Program-made: the position numbers and the translations under genes
Shown here: positions 17,166-24,944 of the stretch, one piece after another
How positions within the stretch are numbered: position 1 is the stretch's first letter
Layout: each line of letters begins with the position of its first letter
The notes under the pieces: model-generated
The model's input: only the letters and a program-made list of their open reading frames with translations
Database searches by the model: none
Told to the model about the DNA's origin: nothing
Assembly (NCBI GenBank): GCA_031552425.1
Contig: JAVBMM010000148.1
Span: 1-25,535, forward strand
Reading direction: 5' to 3'
Length of the DNA stretch: 25,535 nucleotides
Source of the DNA: JAISFI01 sp031552425
Lineage (GTDB): Bacteria; Bacteroidota; Bacteroidia; Bacteroidales; Azobacteroidaceae

Positions 17166-17209
17166 AAAATAGGATTTGAAAACATTTTATTGAATCCAAA
17201 TCCTATTTT
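17166..17209. terminator. Bidirectional terminator between pbpC and ilvC
   Basis: A perfect 13-base-pair stem (AAAATAGGATTTG at 17166-17178, and its complement at 17197-17209) encloses an 18-base loop. The A/T ends on both sides allow use on both strands, matching the convergent pbpC and ilvC genes. The long loop is the one weak point. Confidence 0.8.
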
Positions 17210-17220
17210 CTAATTATATA

Positions 17221-18267
17221 TCAATTATTCTCCGGACGTAATTTACGTACTACAGCTCCGGTTCTCCACATTTCGCTTTCACGAAGTGCTTTTAATTCTT
17301 CATCCAATTTTTCGCGATAATCGGGTTTTGAATTGGTGTCGATGGAACGTTGAGCTTCATTACCACAGGCAACTTCATTGTACAATTTTTGGAATACCGG
17401 TTTAGTTGCATCATGGAAAGGTCCCATCCAATCTAAAGCGCCACGTTGTGCTGTTGTAGAACAATTGGCATACATCCAATCCATTCCGTTTTCTGCAAAC
17501 AATGGCATTAATGATTGAGTCAATTCTTCTACCGTTTCATTGAAAGCTTCTGAGGGAGTATGTCCGTTTTCACGTAGCACTTCATATTGTGCCAATAAGA
17601 TTCCTTGAATAGCACCCATCAAAGTACCGCGTTCACCTGTCAAGTCAGAATATACTTCACGTTTGAAATCAGTTTCGAACAAATATCCTGAACCTACGCC
17701 AATTCCTAAAGCAACAACCCGTTCTTTAGCTCTGCCTGTTGCATCTTGGAAAATAGCATAACTGGAATTTAATCCGCGACCTTGAAGAAACATTCGGCGT
17801 AAAGAAGTTCCGGATCCTTTCGGAGCGACTAATATTACATCAATATCTGCCGGAGGAATAATTCCTGTTCTTTCTTTGTAAGTGATTCCAAAACCATGAG
17901 AAAAATATAATGCTTTTCCCGCTGTTAAATAAGGTTTGATACGAGGCCACACTTCAATTTGAGCTGCATCTGAAAGCAGATATTGTATAATTGTTGCTTT
18001 CTGACAAGCTTCTTCGATATCAAAAAGGGTCTCTCCGGGCACCCAACCATCAGTGATTGCTTTATCCCAAGTTTTACCACCTTTACGTTGACCAATAATT
18101 ACGTTGAAACCATTATCACGCAAATTCAAAGATTGTCCGGGGCCTTGCACTCCGTAACCAATGATTGCTATGGTTTCATTTTTCATTACTTCTCTCGCTT
18201 TTTCCAGCGGAAATTCTTCGCGGGTAACTACATTTTCTTCGACTCCGCCAAAATTCATTACTGCCAT
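17221..18267 (-). CDS. ilvC: Ketol-acid reductoisomerase
   Basis: This enzyme rearranges and reduces acetolactate or acetohydroxybutyrate to the dihydroxy acid, the second step of valine/isoleucine synthesis. The 348-residue length is that of short-type enzymes. The Rossmann fingerprint is IIGYGVQGPGQSLNLRDNG, followed by the cofactor-specificity loop after IIGQRKGGKTW. VAPKGSGTSLRRMF and the C-terminal knotted helical domain (EVYSDLTGERGTLMGAIQG with the Mg-binding Asp and Glu; EELTQSLMPLFAENGMDWMYANCSTTAQRGALDW) are complete. The start MAVMNFGG is typical of Bacteroidales IlvC. It is the last gene of the ilv operon but has its own 198-base upstream gap with a -7-like box and palindromes, so it may also be transcribed separately. 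Confidence 0.96.
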   Translation of the reverse strand: MAVMNFGGVEENVVTREEFPLEKAREVMKNETIAIIGYGVQGPGQSLNLRDNGFNVIIGQRKGGKTWDKAITDGWVPGETLFDIEEACQKATIIQYLLSDAAQIEVWPRIKPYLTAGKALYFSHGFGITYKERTGIIPPADIDVILVAPKGSGTSLRRMFLQGRGLNSSYAIFQDATGRAKERVVALGIGVGSGYLFETDFKREVYSDLTGERGTLMGAIQGILLAQYEVLRENGHTPSEAFNETVEELTQSLMPLFAENGMDWMYANCSTTAQRGALDWMGPFHDATKPVFQKLYNEVACGNEAQRSIDTNSKPDYREKLDEELKALRESEMWRTGAVVRKLRPENN

Positions 18268-18465
18268 TTTGTTTTTAATTATTAAATTGATAAATATTGT
18301 TAACTTCTTAATATATTGATAATTAGCTAATTATAAAATTTAAGAATGCAAAAGTGTCCCGATTTTTTTGCAGAAAAAAATGTCAAAAATAATACTATAA
18401 TTATTTGATAATTAATGAATTAAATAAAAGATTGGTTTACTGACATCAGTAAGGGTACCCACATT
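18268..18465 (-). promoter_or_regulatory. ilvC upstream region with candidate -7 box and palindromes
   Basis: On the minus strand TATTTTTG (18384-18391) fits TAnnTTTG, with no clear -33 TTTG. Around it lie a 16-base perfect palindrome (18319-18334, centre AATTAGCTAATT), an inverted repeat TGCAAAA/TTTTGCA (18347-18353 and 18366-18372), TTACTGA-CA-TCAGTAA (18437-18452) and the adjoining GGGTACCC (18453-18460). Which, if any, are operators is not known. I see no leader ORF here. Confidence 0.4.
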
Positions 18466-19203
18466 TTATTGCCAAACTATTCTGCTTCGGCAAATAGAAT
18501 CATCTCCTCTTTTGGTATCTATTAAAAATTCATTTGAATTTACTTCTTGTTTATAAAGTTTTAATTTATCTCCAAAAGCGCCTTCTGCTAAATAAACCAT
18601 TTCAAATTTACAGATATTTTTTTGTTTGAAATCATCCAAATCAAACACATTAATAGTATGTTCCATATATTTAATACTATTCATATGTCGATTAATATCT
18701 ATATCACTGTAACGAACAGAATATCCCATAGTAGGTTCTACATTTTCCACAGGTAATATTTTAGATGGTTTTTCCGCAGGACAATGAATTGTATTATCTA
18801 CATAATCAAGTAAATCAGGACGCCAAGCAGGAATATCTATAGGTCTTCTGGTTTGCATATCAATAGCTGCCCATATAGTACGAGCATAACCAATTGTCTT
18901 CCCCTCTCGATTAATAAATTTCAAACAACGTTGAGTAAAAAAACGAGTTACATCTTCTATCCAAGTCTCAACTATTAAATCCTCATCATATCCCGGATAT
19001 TCATACATTTCAATAGAAATGCGAGATAAAACCCAGGCCGCATTATCTTTAGATATTATTTCATAACCGAAACCGCGTTGTTGGGCATGAATTGTTGCTG
19101 CCTGTAAAATAAAATTCCCGATAACAGGGAGCGTTGCTTTTCCCCTAAAATCACACACATAAGATTCTATGTGAAACTTAAACGAGCCTACTTTTGATAA
19201 CAT
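18466..19203 (-). CDS. Acyl-ACP thioesterase (FatA/FatB-like)
   Basis: This enzyme hydrolyses acyl-ACP to free fatty acid and ACP. The 245-residue protein is a double hotdog. The first hotdog includes FILQAATIHAQQRGFG and WVLSRISIEMYEYPGYDEDLIVETWIE. The second begins near YSVRYSDIDINRHMNSIKYMEH. In that motif Asp169, Asn171 and His173 occupy the positions of the plant FatA/FatB DxNxH catalytic signature. It lies inside the ilv operon between ilvN and ilvC, a position I recall from other Bacteroidales. Branched-chain amino acid precursors also feed iso/anteiso fatty acids, so a link between the two pathways is plausible but inferred. The upstream 59-base gap holds a palindromic heptad element. 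Confidence 0.88.
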   Translation of the reverse strand: MLSKVGSFKFHIESYVCDFRGKATLPVIGNFILQAATIHAQQRGFGYEIISKDNAAWVLSRISIEMYEYPGYDEDLIVETWIEDVTRFFTQRCLKFINREGKTIGYARTIWAAIDMQTRRPIDIPAWRPDLLDYVDNTIHCPAEKPSKILPVENVEPTMGYSVRYSDIDINRHMNSIKYMEHTINVFDLDDFKQKNICKFEMVYLAEGAFGDKLKLYKQEVNSNEFLIDTKRGDDSICRSRIVWQ

Positions 19204-19212
19204 AAATATAAA

Positions 19213-19271
19213 ATTAAGAGTTAGAAGTTAGAATGATGAGTTAACAAATTCATTCTTAGCTTTCAACTTTT
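19213..19271 (-). repeat. Palindromic element with degenerate heptads between ilvN and the thioesterase gene
   Basis: An imperfect stem-loop has its core arms at 19224-19236 and 19250-19264, extending outward imperfectly, and includes the ilvN stop codon. In the mRNA sense, heptads TTCTAAC, TTCTAAC, TCTTAAT (19213-19233) precede the thioesterase start. The 15-base word TAACAAATTCATTCT (19242-19256) is the exact complement of one in the leuS palindrome (7858-7872). The layout of inner arm ending in AATGA, 13-15 base loop and heptads is the same at both sites. Confidence 0.6.
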
Positions 19272-19808
19272 TAGTTTTTCTTCCATTGCAGCTAACATGT
19301 CGCTTAATCTTTCAACTTTAGATTTAGTAATAGCTACACGTCCTGAACGAATAAATTGTAAAACTCCTATCTTTTCACTTAGTTCTTTGAAAAGGGATTG
19401 AGTTTCATCATAATGTCCGGTTTTTTCGATTACTATCCAAGAATCTGTAATATCCAGAATACGCGCATTATAACGACGGATAATATCTTCAATAGAACCA
19501 AATTCCAATATTTTCTTTGTCGAAACTTTATACAAAGCTATTTCCTGATAAATCAAATCTTCATTTGTATTGTAATATGCTTTAACAATATCAACCCGCT
19601 TATCAATCTGCTTTACAACTTTTTCGATAATATCTTTATCGGAATATGTTGTGATTGTAAACTTATGAATTCCTTCAATCGCAGATGGAGAAACAGAAAG
19701 TGTTTCAATATTCAAATGTCGACGGGTAAATATGATTGTAATTTGATTCAACAAACCCACCGTATTTTCAGAAAAAATAGTTACCGTATATAATGTTTTA
19801 TTTTCCAT
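19263..19808 (-). CDS. ilvN: Acetolactate synthase small (regulatory) subunit
   Basis: This regulatory partner of IlvB activates the enzyme and confers feedback inhibition by branched-chain amino acids. From the ATG at 19806-19808 (MENKTLYTVTIFSENTVGLLNQI) it has 181 residues. The ACT domain occupies residues about 5-78, with the ligand-site segment ENTVGLLNQITIIFTRRHLNIETLSVSPS. A second ACT-like C-terminal domain follows (YQEIALYKVST, then RILDITDSWIVIEKTGHYDE). The frame is open to 19886, but the extra N-terminal residues overlap ilvB and do not resemble the family. The chosen start overlaps the ilvB end by 11 bases, which points to translational coupling of the two subunits. Confidence 0.94.
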   Translation of the reverse strand: MENKTLYTVTIFSENTVGLLNQITIIFTRRHLNIETLSVSPSAIEGIHKFTITTYSDKDIIEKVVKQIDKRVDIVKAYYNTNEDLIYQEIALYKVSTKKILEFGSIEDIIRRYNARILDITDSWIVIEKTGHYDETQSLFKELSEKIGVLQFIRSGRVAITKSKVERLSDMLAAMEEKLKS

Positions 19809-21507
19809 CTTGTTCATCTCCAAGTAAAATATTTGTGACACAAGTTCCTGCTGGTACCATTGGATAAACCATACCTTTCTTTTCAACTCTTACTTCCAAT
19901 AGATAAGCACCTTTGGTATTTAACATTTCTGAGATAGCAATATCTAAATCTTCCCTTCTTTCAACAGTTTTTCCTGGGATATTATAAGCGTTTGCAATTT
20001 TGATAAAATCCGGATTCTTCATTACTGTTTCAGAATATCTCTCCTGGAAAAATAATTCCTGCCACTGACGAACCATTCCTAAGAATTCGTTGTTTAAGAG
20101 AATTATTTTTATATCAACATTCGATTGCATGATAGTACCTAGTTCCTGAATTGTCATTTGAAAACCTCCATCCCCAACAAAAAGACAAACGGTACGGTCA
20201 GGAGCACCAAACTTCGCGCCAATAGCAGCCGGAAGTCCAAATCCCATGGTACCTAATCCTCCTGACGTAACCAGACTCCGGGATTGTTTGAATTTAAAGT
20301 ACCGAACCCCCATCATTTGGTTTTGTCCAACATCTGTAACCAAAATAGCATTATTTCCAGTCGCTTCAGTCACTTTATTGATAACTTCACCCATTTTTAT
20401 AGGACCGGATTGGGGGTATAATTCCTTTTTGATTACCCGTTCAAATTCCTTTTCATAAGGAGCTTTGAACTCATTTCTCCATGCTGTATGTTTATTTTCC
20501 TTTAATAATTTTGTTACTTCAGGAAGGGTTCCTTTAGCATTTCCTAATACATCAACCGTAGTTTTTACATTTTTATCTATTTCTGAAAGATCGATGTCAA
20601 AATGTATAATTTTAGCTTGTTTAGCGTATGTATTCAAATCACCTGTAACACGGTCATCAAAACGCATTCCAATGGCAATCAATACATCACATTCGTTAGT
20701 TTTTAGATTAGGAGCAATATTCCCATGCATACCTAATAAACCGACATTTAAAGGCTCATCGGAAGGTAATGCCGAAAGGCCTAAAATGGTAGATGCCGCC
20801 GGAATATCGGCCTTACGTAAAAAATCCAACAATTCTTTTTCTGCATTTCCTAAAATAACTCCCTGGCCAATCAATGCCAATGGTTTTTTTGAATCATTAA
20901 TTAATTGTGCTGCAAGGCTTATTTTTTCAGGTTCCATGTCCGGCACAGGAATATAACTTCGAATATGCGTTATTTTTTGTGGAACAAAATTTACTTTATC
21001 CACCTGTGCATCTTTGGCAAGATCCAATACAACAGGTCCTGGGCGTCCGGTTGATGCAATATGGAAAGCCCTGGAAACAGCCCAAGCAATTTCCTCTGCC
21101 GAACGAATTTGGTAAGCCCATTTGGTTATCGGCTGAGAAATACCTACGACATCGGTTTCTTGAAAAGCATCCGAACCCAAGAGGGAAGAAACTACTTGTC
21201 CGGTGATGACTACCATCGGAGTACTATCAATCATTGCGTCAGCAATACCTGTAATAGCATTTGTTGCCGCAGGGCCGGAAGTTAGCAAAGCTACACCAAC
21301 TTTCCCTGATACACGGGCATAACCTTGTGCCGCATGAGTTGCACCTTGTTCGTGACGAACCAAAATATGGTTGATTTCTTTTTTGAAATCATAAATGGCA
21401 TCAAAAACGGGCATAATAGCTCCGCCCGGATATCCAAAAATAGTATCAACGCCTTCGCCAATCAACGAGCGTATCAGCGCTTCACTACCTGTAATTTTAC
21501 TTTCCAT
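19798..21507 (-). CDS. ilvB: Acetolactate synthase large (catalytic) subunit
   Basis: This thiamine-diphosphate enzyme condenses two pyruvates to acetolactate, or pyruvate and 2-oxobutyrate to acetohydroxybutyrate. The 569-residue length is standard. The N-terminal TPP domain has FGYPGGAIMPVFD and RHEQGATHAAQGYARVSG with the catalytic Glu53. A central FAD/Rossmann-like domain follows. The C-terminal TPP domain has GDGGFQM (residues 445-451) and LLNNEFLGMVRQWQELFF, completing the Mg/TPP motif. GTMGFGLPAAIGAKFG is the usual segment before it. The start is the ATG at 21505-21507, 17 bases after the ilvD stop, and the end overlaps ilvN. Confidence 0.97.
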   Translation of the reverse strand: MESKITGSEALIRSLIGEGVDTIFGYPGGAIMPVFDAIYDFKKEINHILVRHEQGATHAAQGYARVSGKVGVALLTSGPAATNAITGIADAMIDSTPMVVITGQVVSSLLGSDAFQETDVVGISQPITKWAYQIRSAEEIAWAVSRAFHIASTGRPGPVVLDLAKDAQVDKVNFVPQKITHIRSYIPVPDMEPEKISLAAQLINDSKKPLALIGQGVILGNAEKELLDFLRKADIPAASTILGLSALPSDEPLNVGLLGMHGNIAPNLKTNECDVLIAIGMRFDDRVTGDLNTYAKQAKIIHFDIDLSEIDKNVKTTVDVLGNAKGTLPEVTKLLKENKHTAWRNEFKAPYEKEFERVIKKELYPQSGPIKMGEVINKVTEATGNNAILVTDVGQNQMMGVRYFKFKQSRSLVTSGGLGTMGFGLPAAIGAKFGAPDRTVCLFVGDGGFQMTIQELGTIMQSNVDIKIILLNNEFLGMVRQWQELFFQERYSETVMKNPDFIKIANAYNIPGKTVERREDLDIAISEMLNTKGAYLLEVRVEKKGMVYPMVPAGTCVTNILLGDEQDGK

Positions 21508-21524
21508 TTATATTTATTTTCAAA

Positions 21525-23354
21525 TTATATTATCCTAACGCCACCTTTATCTGCTGAACTAACCATAGAAGCATAAGCTTTTAATGCTTTAGAGATTATA
21601 CGATTACGATGTGGAGGTGTAAATGCTTTATCTCCTCTTTGCTGTTCTTCGTTGCGACGTTTTAGCAATTCTCCTTCAGAGACTAAAACATTGATAGAAC
21701 GTTCAGGAATATTGATTTCTATCAAATCACTATCTTTTATTAAAGCAATATTTCCTCCGGCTGCAGCTTCAGGAGAAACATGTCCGATAGACAATCCTGA
21801 AGTTCCTCCGGAAAAACGTCCGTCAGTTATCAAAGCACATTCTTTTCCCAGATGTTTTGATTTAATGTAAGAAGTGGGGTAAAGCATTTCCTGCATTCCA
21901 GGACCTCCTTTAGGCCCTTCGTATGCAATAACAACCACATCTCCAGAAACTACCTTTCCTGCAAGTATTCCACTACAAGCTGATTCCTGAGAATCAAATA
22001 CTTTTGCTGTTCCTTTGAAATGGAGAATGCTTTCGTCTACTCCTGCTGTTTTTACAACGCAACCATCTTGAGCAATATTTCCTTTCAAAACAGCTAAGCC
22101 ACCATCCTTGCTATAAGCATGATTGACATCGCGAATACATCCATTTTCACGGTCAGTATCTAATGTATCATAATAATTTTCTTGCGAACCCAACACCAAA
22201 TTAAACTTATTCCCAGGAGCCGATTTATATTTTTTGATAGCTTTATCTGAAACGTTTTGGCTTGTAATCCCAAATTTATCGATAGCTTGAGCCAAATTTA
22301 AACCATCAACACGTTTAACAGAAGTTTCTAATAATCCAGCTTTGGCTAACTCTGCCATGATTGAAATGATTCCCCCGGCACGATTCACATCTTGTATATA
22401 ATATTTATTTGTATTAGGAGCAACTTTACAAATGCACGGCGTTTTTCGGGAAAGACAATCAATATCGTCCATCGTAAAATCGACCTCAGCTTCATTTGCA
22501 ATGGCCAACAAATGTAATACCGTATTTGTAGAACCGCCCATTGCAATATCCAAAGTCATAGCATTCAAAAAGGCTGAACGAGTAGCAATTCTACGAGGCA
22601 AAACGCTTTCATCACCATTTTGGTAATATTTGAAAGCATTATCAACTATCTGTTTTGCAGCATCTTCAAAAAGTTGTTTGCGATTAGCATGAGTAGCCAC
22701 AATTGTCCCGTTACCGGGTAAAGCCATACCGATAGCTTCATTCAAACAATTCATGGAATTGGCCGTAAACATTCCGGAACAAGATCCACAAGTCGGGCAA
22801 GCATTTAATTCTACTTTGGCAACTTGTTCATCACTTACAGATTCATCAGCACCTTGTACCATCGCATCAATCAAATCAAGTCCGCGGCCATCTAACCTCC
22901 CAGCTTCCATTGGACCTCCGGAAACAAAAACAGCAGGAATATTTAATCTCATTGCGGCCATTAACATACCAGGAGTAATTTTATCACAATTGGATATACA
23001 GATCATAGCATCAGCTTTATGAGCTTGAACCATATATTCGACACTATCGGCAATCAAATCACGGGAAGGTAAAGAATATAACATCCCATCATGTCCCATA
23101 GCAATTCCATCATCAATAGCAATTGTATTAAATTCAGCAGCAAAACAGCCTAGTTTTTCGATTTCAGTTTTAACAAATTGTCCGATTTCATGCAGATGTA
23201 CATGCCCTGGGACAAATTGTGTAAACGAATTAACTATCGCGATGATAGGTTTTCCCATTTGTTCTTTTTTCATTCCGTTAGCTCTCCATAAAGAACGGGC
23301 ACCTGCCATTTTTCGGCCCTGCGTACTGGTATGGCTGCGTAATTGTATTTCCAT
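21525..23354 (-). CDS. ilvD: Dihydroxy-acid dehydratase
   Basis: This Fe-S enzyme dehydrates dihydroxy acids to 2-oxo acids in the third step of valine and isoleucine synthesis. I start it at the ATG at 23352-23354 (MEIQLRSHTSTQGRKMAGARSL), matching the family N terminus, for 609 residues. The frame opens at 23393, but the extra 13 residues lie between the terminator and the gene. The protein resembles the E. coli IlvD type closely: VPGHVHLHEIG, ICISNCDKITPGM (Cys123, with Lys125), CPTCGSCSGMF (Cys186, 189, 192), AMGGSTNTVLHLLA, YEGPKGGPGMQEML and DGRFSGGTSGLSIGHVSPEA. It is the first structural gene of the ilv operon and lies just downstream of the attenuator-like leader. Confidence 0.97.
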   Translation of the reverse strand: MEIQLRSHTSTQGRKMAGARSLWRANGMKKEQMGKPIIAIVNSFTQFVPGHVHLHEIGQFVKTEIEKLGCFAAEFNTIAIDDGIAMGHDGMLYSLPSRDLIADSVEYMVQAHKADAMICISNCDKITPGMLMAAMRLNIPAVFVSGGPMEAGRLDGRGLDLIDAMVQGADESVSDEQVAKVELNACPTCGSCSGMFTANSMNCLNEAIGMALPGNGTIVATHANRKQLFEDAAKQIVDNAFKYYQNGDESVLPRRIATRSAFLNAMTLDIAMGGSTNTVLHLLAIANEAEVDFTMDDIDCLSRKTPCICKVAPNTNKYYIQDVNRAGGIISIMAELAKAGLLETSVKRVDGLNLAQAIDKFGITSQNVSDKAIKKYKSAPGNKFNLVLGSQENYYDTLDTDRENGCIRDVNHAYSKDGGLAVLKGNIAQDGCVVKTAGVDESILHFKGTAKVFDSQESACSGILAGKVVSGDVVVIAYEGPKGGPGMQEMLYPTSYIKSKHLGKECALITDGRFSGGTSGLSIGHVSPEAAAGGNIALIKDSDLIEINIPERSINVLVSEGELLKRRNEEQQRGDKAFTPPHRNRIISKALKAYASMVSSADKGGVRII

Positions 23355-23373
23355 ATTATCTGTTTTGAACATG

Positions 23374-23381
23374 CAAAGATA
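23374..23381 (-). promoter_or_regulatory. Possible internal -7 box just before ilvD
   Basis: TATCTTTG on the minus strand matches TAnnTTTG and lies 19 bases upstream of the ilvD start, after the leader terminator. If used, it would bypass the attenuator. No TTTG lies about 20 bases upstream, so it may be chance. Confidence 0.3.
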
Positions 23382-23398
23382 ACGTTTTGTCAATAAAA

Positions 23399-23426
23399 AA
23401 GCCTTTCTCTACTACGAGAAAGGCTT
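23399..23426 (-). terminator. Intrinsic terminator (attenuator) upstream of ilvD
   Basis: A perfect 11-base-pair stem (AAGCCTTTCTC in the mRNA sense at 23416-23426, its complement at 23399-23409) closes a 6-base loop and runs into a T-tract on the minus strand (23395-23400). The opposite strand has no T-tract, so it acts toward ilvD. It sits 41 bases before the ilvD start and 46 bases after the leader ORF's stop, where a terminator for the leader transcript would be expected. The first arm can also pair with 23466-23474. Confidence 0.92.
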
Positions 23427-23465
23427 AAAAATATCTTTAACTGAACCTCTTACTATCTTTCATAT

Positions 23466-23474
23466 ACCTTCCTC
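23466..23474 (-). promoter_or_regulatory. Candidate antiterminator segment (region 2)
   Basis: In the mRNA sense GAGGAAGGT can pair over 9 positions (two G-U) with GCCTTTCTC (23416-23424), the first arm of the terminator. The two structures exclude one another. The segment overlaps the leader ORF stop codon (23473-23475), so a ribosome reaching the stop would mask it. Part of it (GAAGG, 23467-23471) can instead pair with CCTTC at 23493-23497, the Val/Leu codons. Confidence 0.65.
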
Positions 23475-23538
23475 ATCCTTTTCTATTGCATAGAAGGACG
23501 ACGACTTGAATAATGATTGATAATTGAGAAATGTTCAT
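23473..23538 (-). CDS. ilv operon leader peptide, 21 residues, rich in Ile/Val/Leu
   Basis: A short ORF begins at the ATG at 23536-23538 and ends at TGA 23473-23475. Its 21 residues begin MNISQL and contain SIIIQVVVLLC, then end NRKG. Ten of 21 residues are branched-chain amino acids, with Ile-Ile-Ile at 8-10 and Val-Val-Val-Leu-Leu at 12-16. These are the products of the downstream operon, as in the leader peptides of enterobacterial ilv operons. It starts about 25 bases after the predicted transcription start and is followed by the antiterminator segment and terminator. Its role would be as a translated sensor, not as a stable protein. It shares no recognisable sequence with E. coli IlvL beyond composition. 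Confidence 0.82.
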   Translation of the reverse strand: MNISQLSIIIQVVVLLCNRKG

Positions 23539-23569
23539 TTTATAGTTATCTGAATGACTTAATAATGTG

Positions 23570-23601
23570 CAAAAATATATGTTTTACTTTTATTCTACAA
23601 A
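23570..23601 (-). promoter_or_regulatory. Promoter of the ilv leader and operon
   Basis: On the minus strand TTTG (23598-23601) and TATTTTTG (23570-23577) are separated by 20 bases, a full match to the Bacteroidota consensus. Transcription would start near 23563 and run through the leader ORF, the terminator and then ilvD. Confidence 0.75.
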
Positions 23602-23772
23602 TAATTTCATCTTTTATTTTAAAATTAACTAATCATATTACATAAATTGCTTTGGGATTTAACCTGATTTTTCAATAATTACGAAACTCTGTTCATTTAA
23701 TAATGAAGAAGATTCCTCTCTATAAGACCCACTTTGTTTGTTGCAAGTAATAGATGAATTAATTAAATTCAC

Positions 23773-23780
23773 TACCTTTG
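23773..23780 (+). promoter_or_regulatory. Candidate -7 box for ychF
   Basis: TACCTTTG matches TAnnTTTG and lies 40 bases before the ychF start. No TTTG at the proper distance is seen. Between this box and the ilv promoter (23602-23772) I see only AT-rich DNA with no supportable gene. Confidence 0.55.
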
Positions 23781-23819
23781 CATGCTCAAAAATGACAAGT
23801 AACAAATAATTAAACAAAT

Positions 23820-24923
23820 ATGGCATTACAATGCGGAATCGTTGGTCTTCCCAACGTAGGCAAATCAACTCTTTTTAACTGCCTTTCTAATGCAAAAGCA
23901 CAAGCTGCAAATTTTCCTTTTTGCACCATAGAACCAAATATTGGAGTAATCACTGTTCCAGATGAACGTCTTACAAAACTTGCAGAATTTGTAAATCCCC
24001 AACGTATAGTTCCCACAACTGTCGAAATAGTCGATATTGCTGGATTAGTAAAAGGAGCTAGCAAAGGAGAAGGATTAGGAAATAAATTTTTAGCAAATAT
24101 CCGTGAAACAGATGCCATCTTACATGTTTTACGTTGTTTTGATGATGAAAATGTGACTCATGTTGATGGTTCGGTCAATCCGGTTCGAGATAAAGAAATT
24201 ATCGACTACGAGCTTCAATTGAAAGATTTGGAAACAATTGATTCCCGTATCACAAGGATCCAAAAACAAGCTCAAACAGGAGGAGATAAGCAAGCAAAAC
24301 TTGCATACGATGTACTTGTTCGTTTCAAAGAAGCTTTAGAGCAAGGAAAGTCAGCACGTACTGTTAAATTTGAAAATAAGGAAGATGAAAAATATGCCCG
24401 GGAATTGTTTTTATTAACCAATAAACCGGTTCTATACGTTTGCAATGTAGATGAGGCCTCAGCCATAAAAGGAAACCAATATGTAGATATGGTGAGGGAA
24501 GCTATCAAAGAAGAAGAGGCTGAATTATTGATTGTTGCTGCTAAAATTGAATCGGAAATAGCTGAATTTGAAACCTATGAAGAACGAGAAATGTTCCTCT
24601 CTGAGTTAGGGCTAAAAGAATCCGGAGTCAATCGTTTAATCAAAGCTGCTTATAAATTATTGAACCTGGAAACCTATTTTACCGCAGGAGTCCAAGAAGT
24701 CCGCGCCTGGACATACATCAAAGGCAGTAAGGCTCCACAATGTGCCGGAGTAATTCATACTGATTTTGAAAAAGGTTTTATCCGCGCAGAAGTAATTAAA
24801 TACGAAGATTATATCAAATATGGTTCAGAAAGCGCATGTAAAGAAGCCGGAAAAATGAATGTAGAAGGAAAAGAATATGTTGCACAAGATGGAGATATTA
24901 TGCATTTCCGCTTTAATGTATAG
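23820..24923 (+). CDS. ychF: Redox-regulated ATPase YchF (Obg family)
   Basis: This universally conserved Obg/HAS-type P-loop NTPase binds ATP in preference to GTP and associates with ribosomes. The 367-residue length is typical. The P-loop is GLPNVGKST (residues 9-17), switch II is DIAGLVKGASKGEGLG, and the position of the NKxD specificity motif reads NVDE (VLYVCNVDEAS), the feature behind ATP preference. A helical insert (residues about 125-200) and the C-terminal TGS domain (TYFTAGVQEVRAWTYIKG, then AGVIHTDFEKGFIRAEVI) are complete, ending DIMHFRFNV. It diverges from the ilv operon. The secreted-protein gene starts 21 bases after its stop and may be cotranscribed. Confidence 0.97.
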   Translation: MALQCGIVGLPNVGKSTLFNCLSNAKAQAANFPFCTIEPNIGVITVPDERLTKLAEFVNPQRIVPTTVEIVDIAGLVKGASKGEGLGNKFLANIRETDAILHVLRCFDDENVTHVDGSVNPVRDKEIIDYELQLKDLETIDSRITRIQKQAQTGGDKQAKLAYDVLVRFKEALEQGKSARTVKFENKEDEKYARELFLLTNKPVLYVCNVDEASAIKGNQYVDMVREAIKEEEAELLIVAAKIESEIAEFETYEEREMFLSELGLKESGVNRLIKAAYKLLNLETYFTAGVQEVRAWTYIKGSKAPQCAGVIHTDFEKGFIRAEVIKYEDYIKYGSESACKEAGKMNVEGKEYVAQDGDIMHFRFNV

Positions 24924-24944
24924 TGATTATAAAAAATATAAATC

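Noticed and set aside
19809..19886. N-terminal extension of ilvN
   Set aside because: It overlaps the ilvB end in another frame and is unlike the family. MENKTLYTVTIF is the expected start.
23355..23393. N-terminal extension of ilvD to an ATG at 23391-23393
   Set aside because: The 13 extra residues do not resemble IlvD and begin directly at the terminator's T-tract. The inner ATG gives the standard N terminus.
23659..23868. Small minus-strand frame between the ilv leader and ychF
   Set aside because: It overlaps the ychF promoter and start, has no recognisable similarity or signal, and lies in AT-rich DNA where such frames are common.
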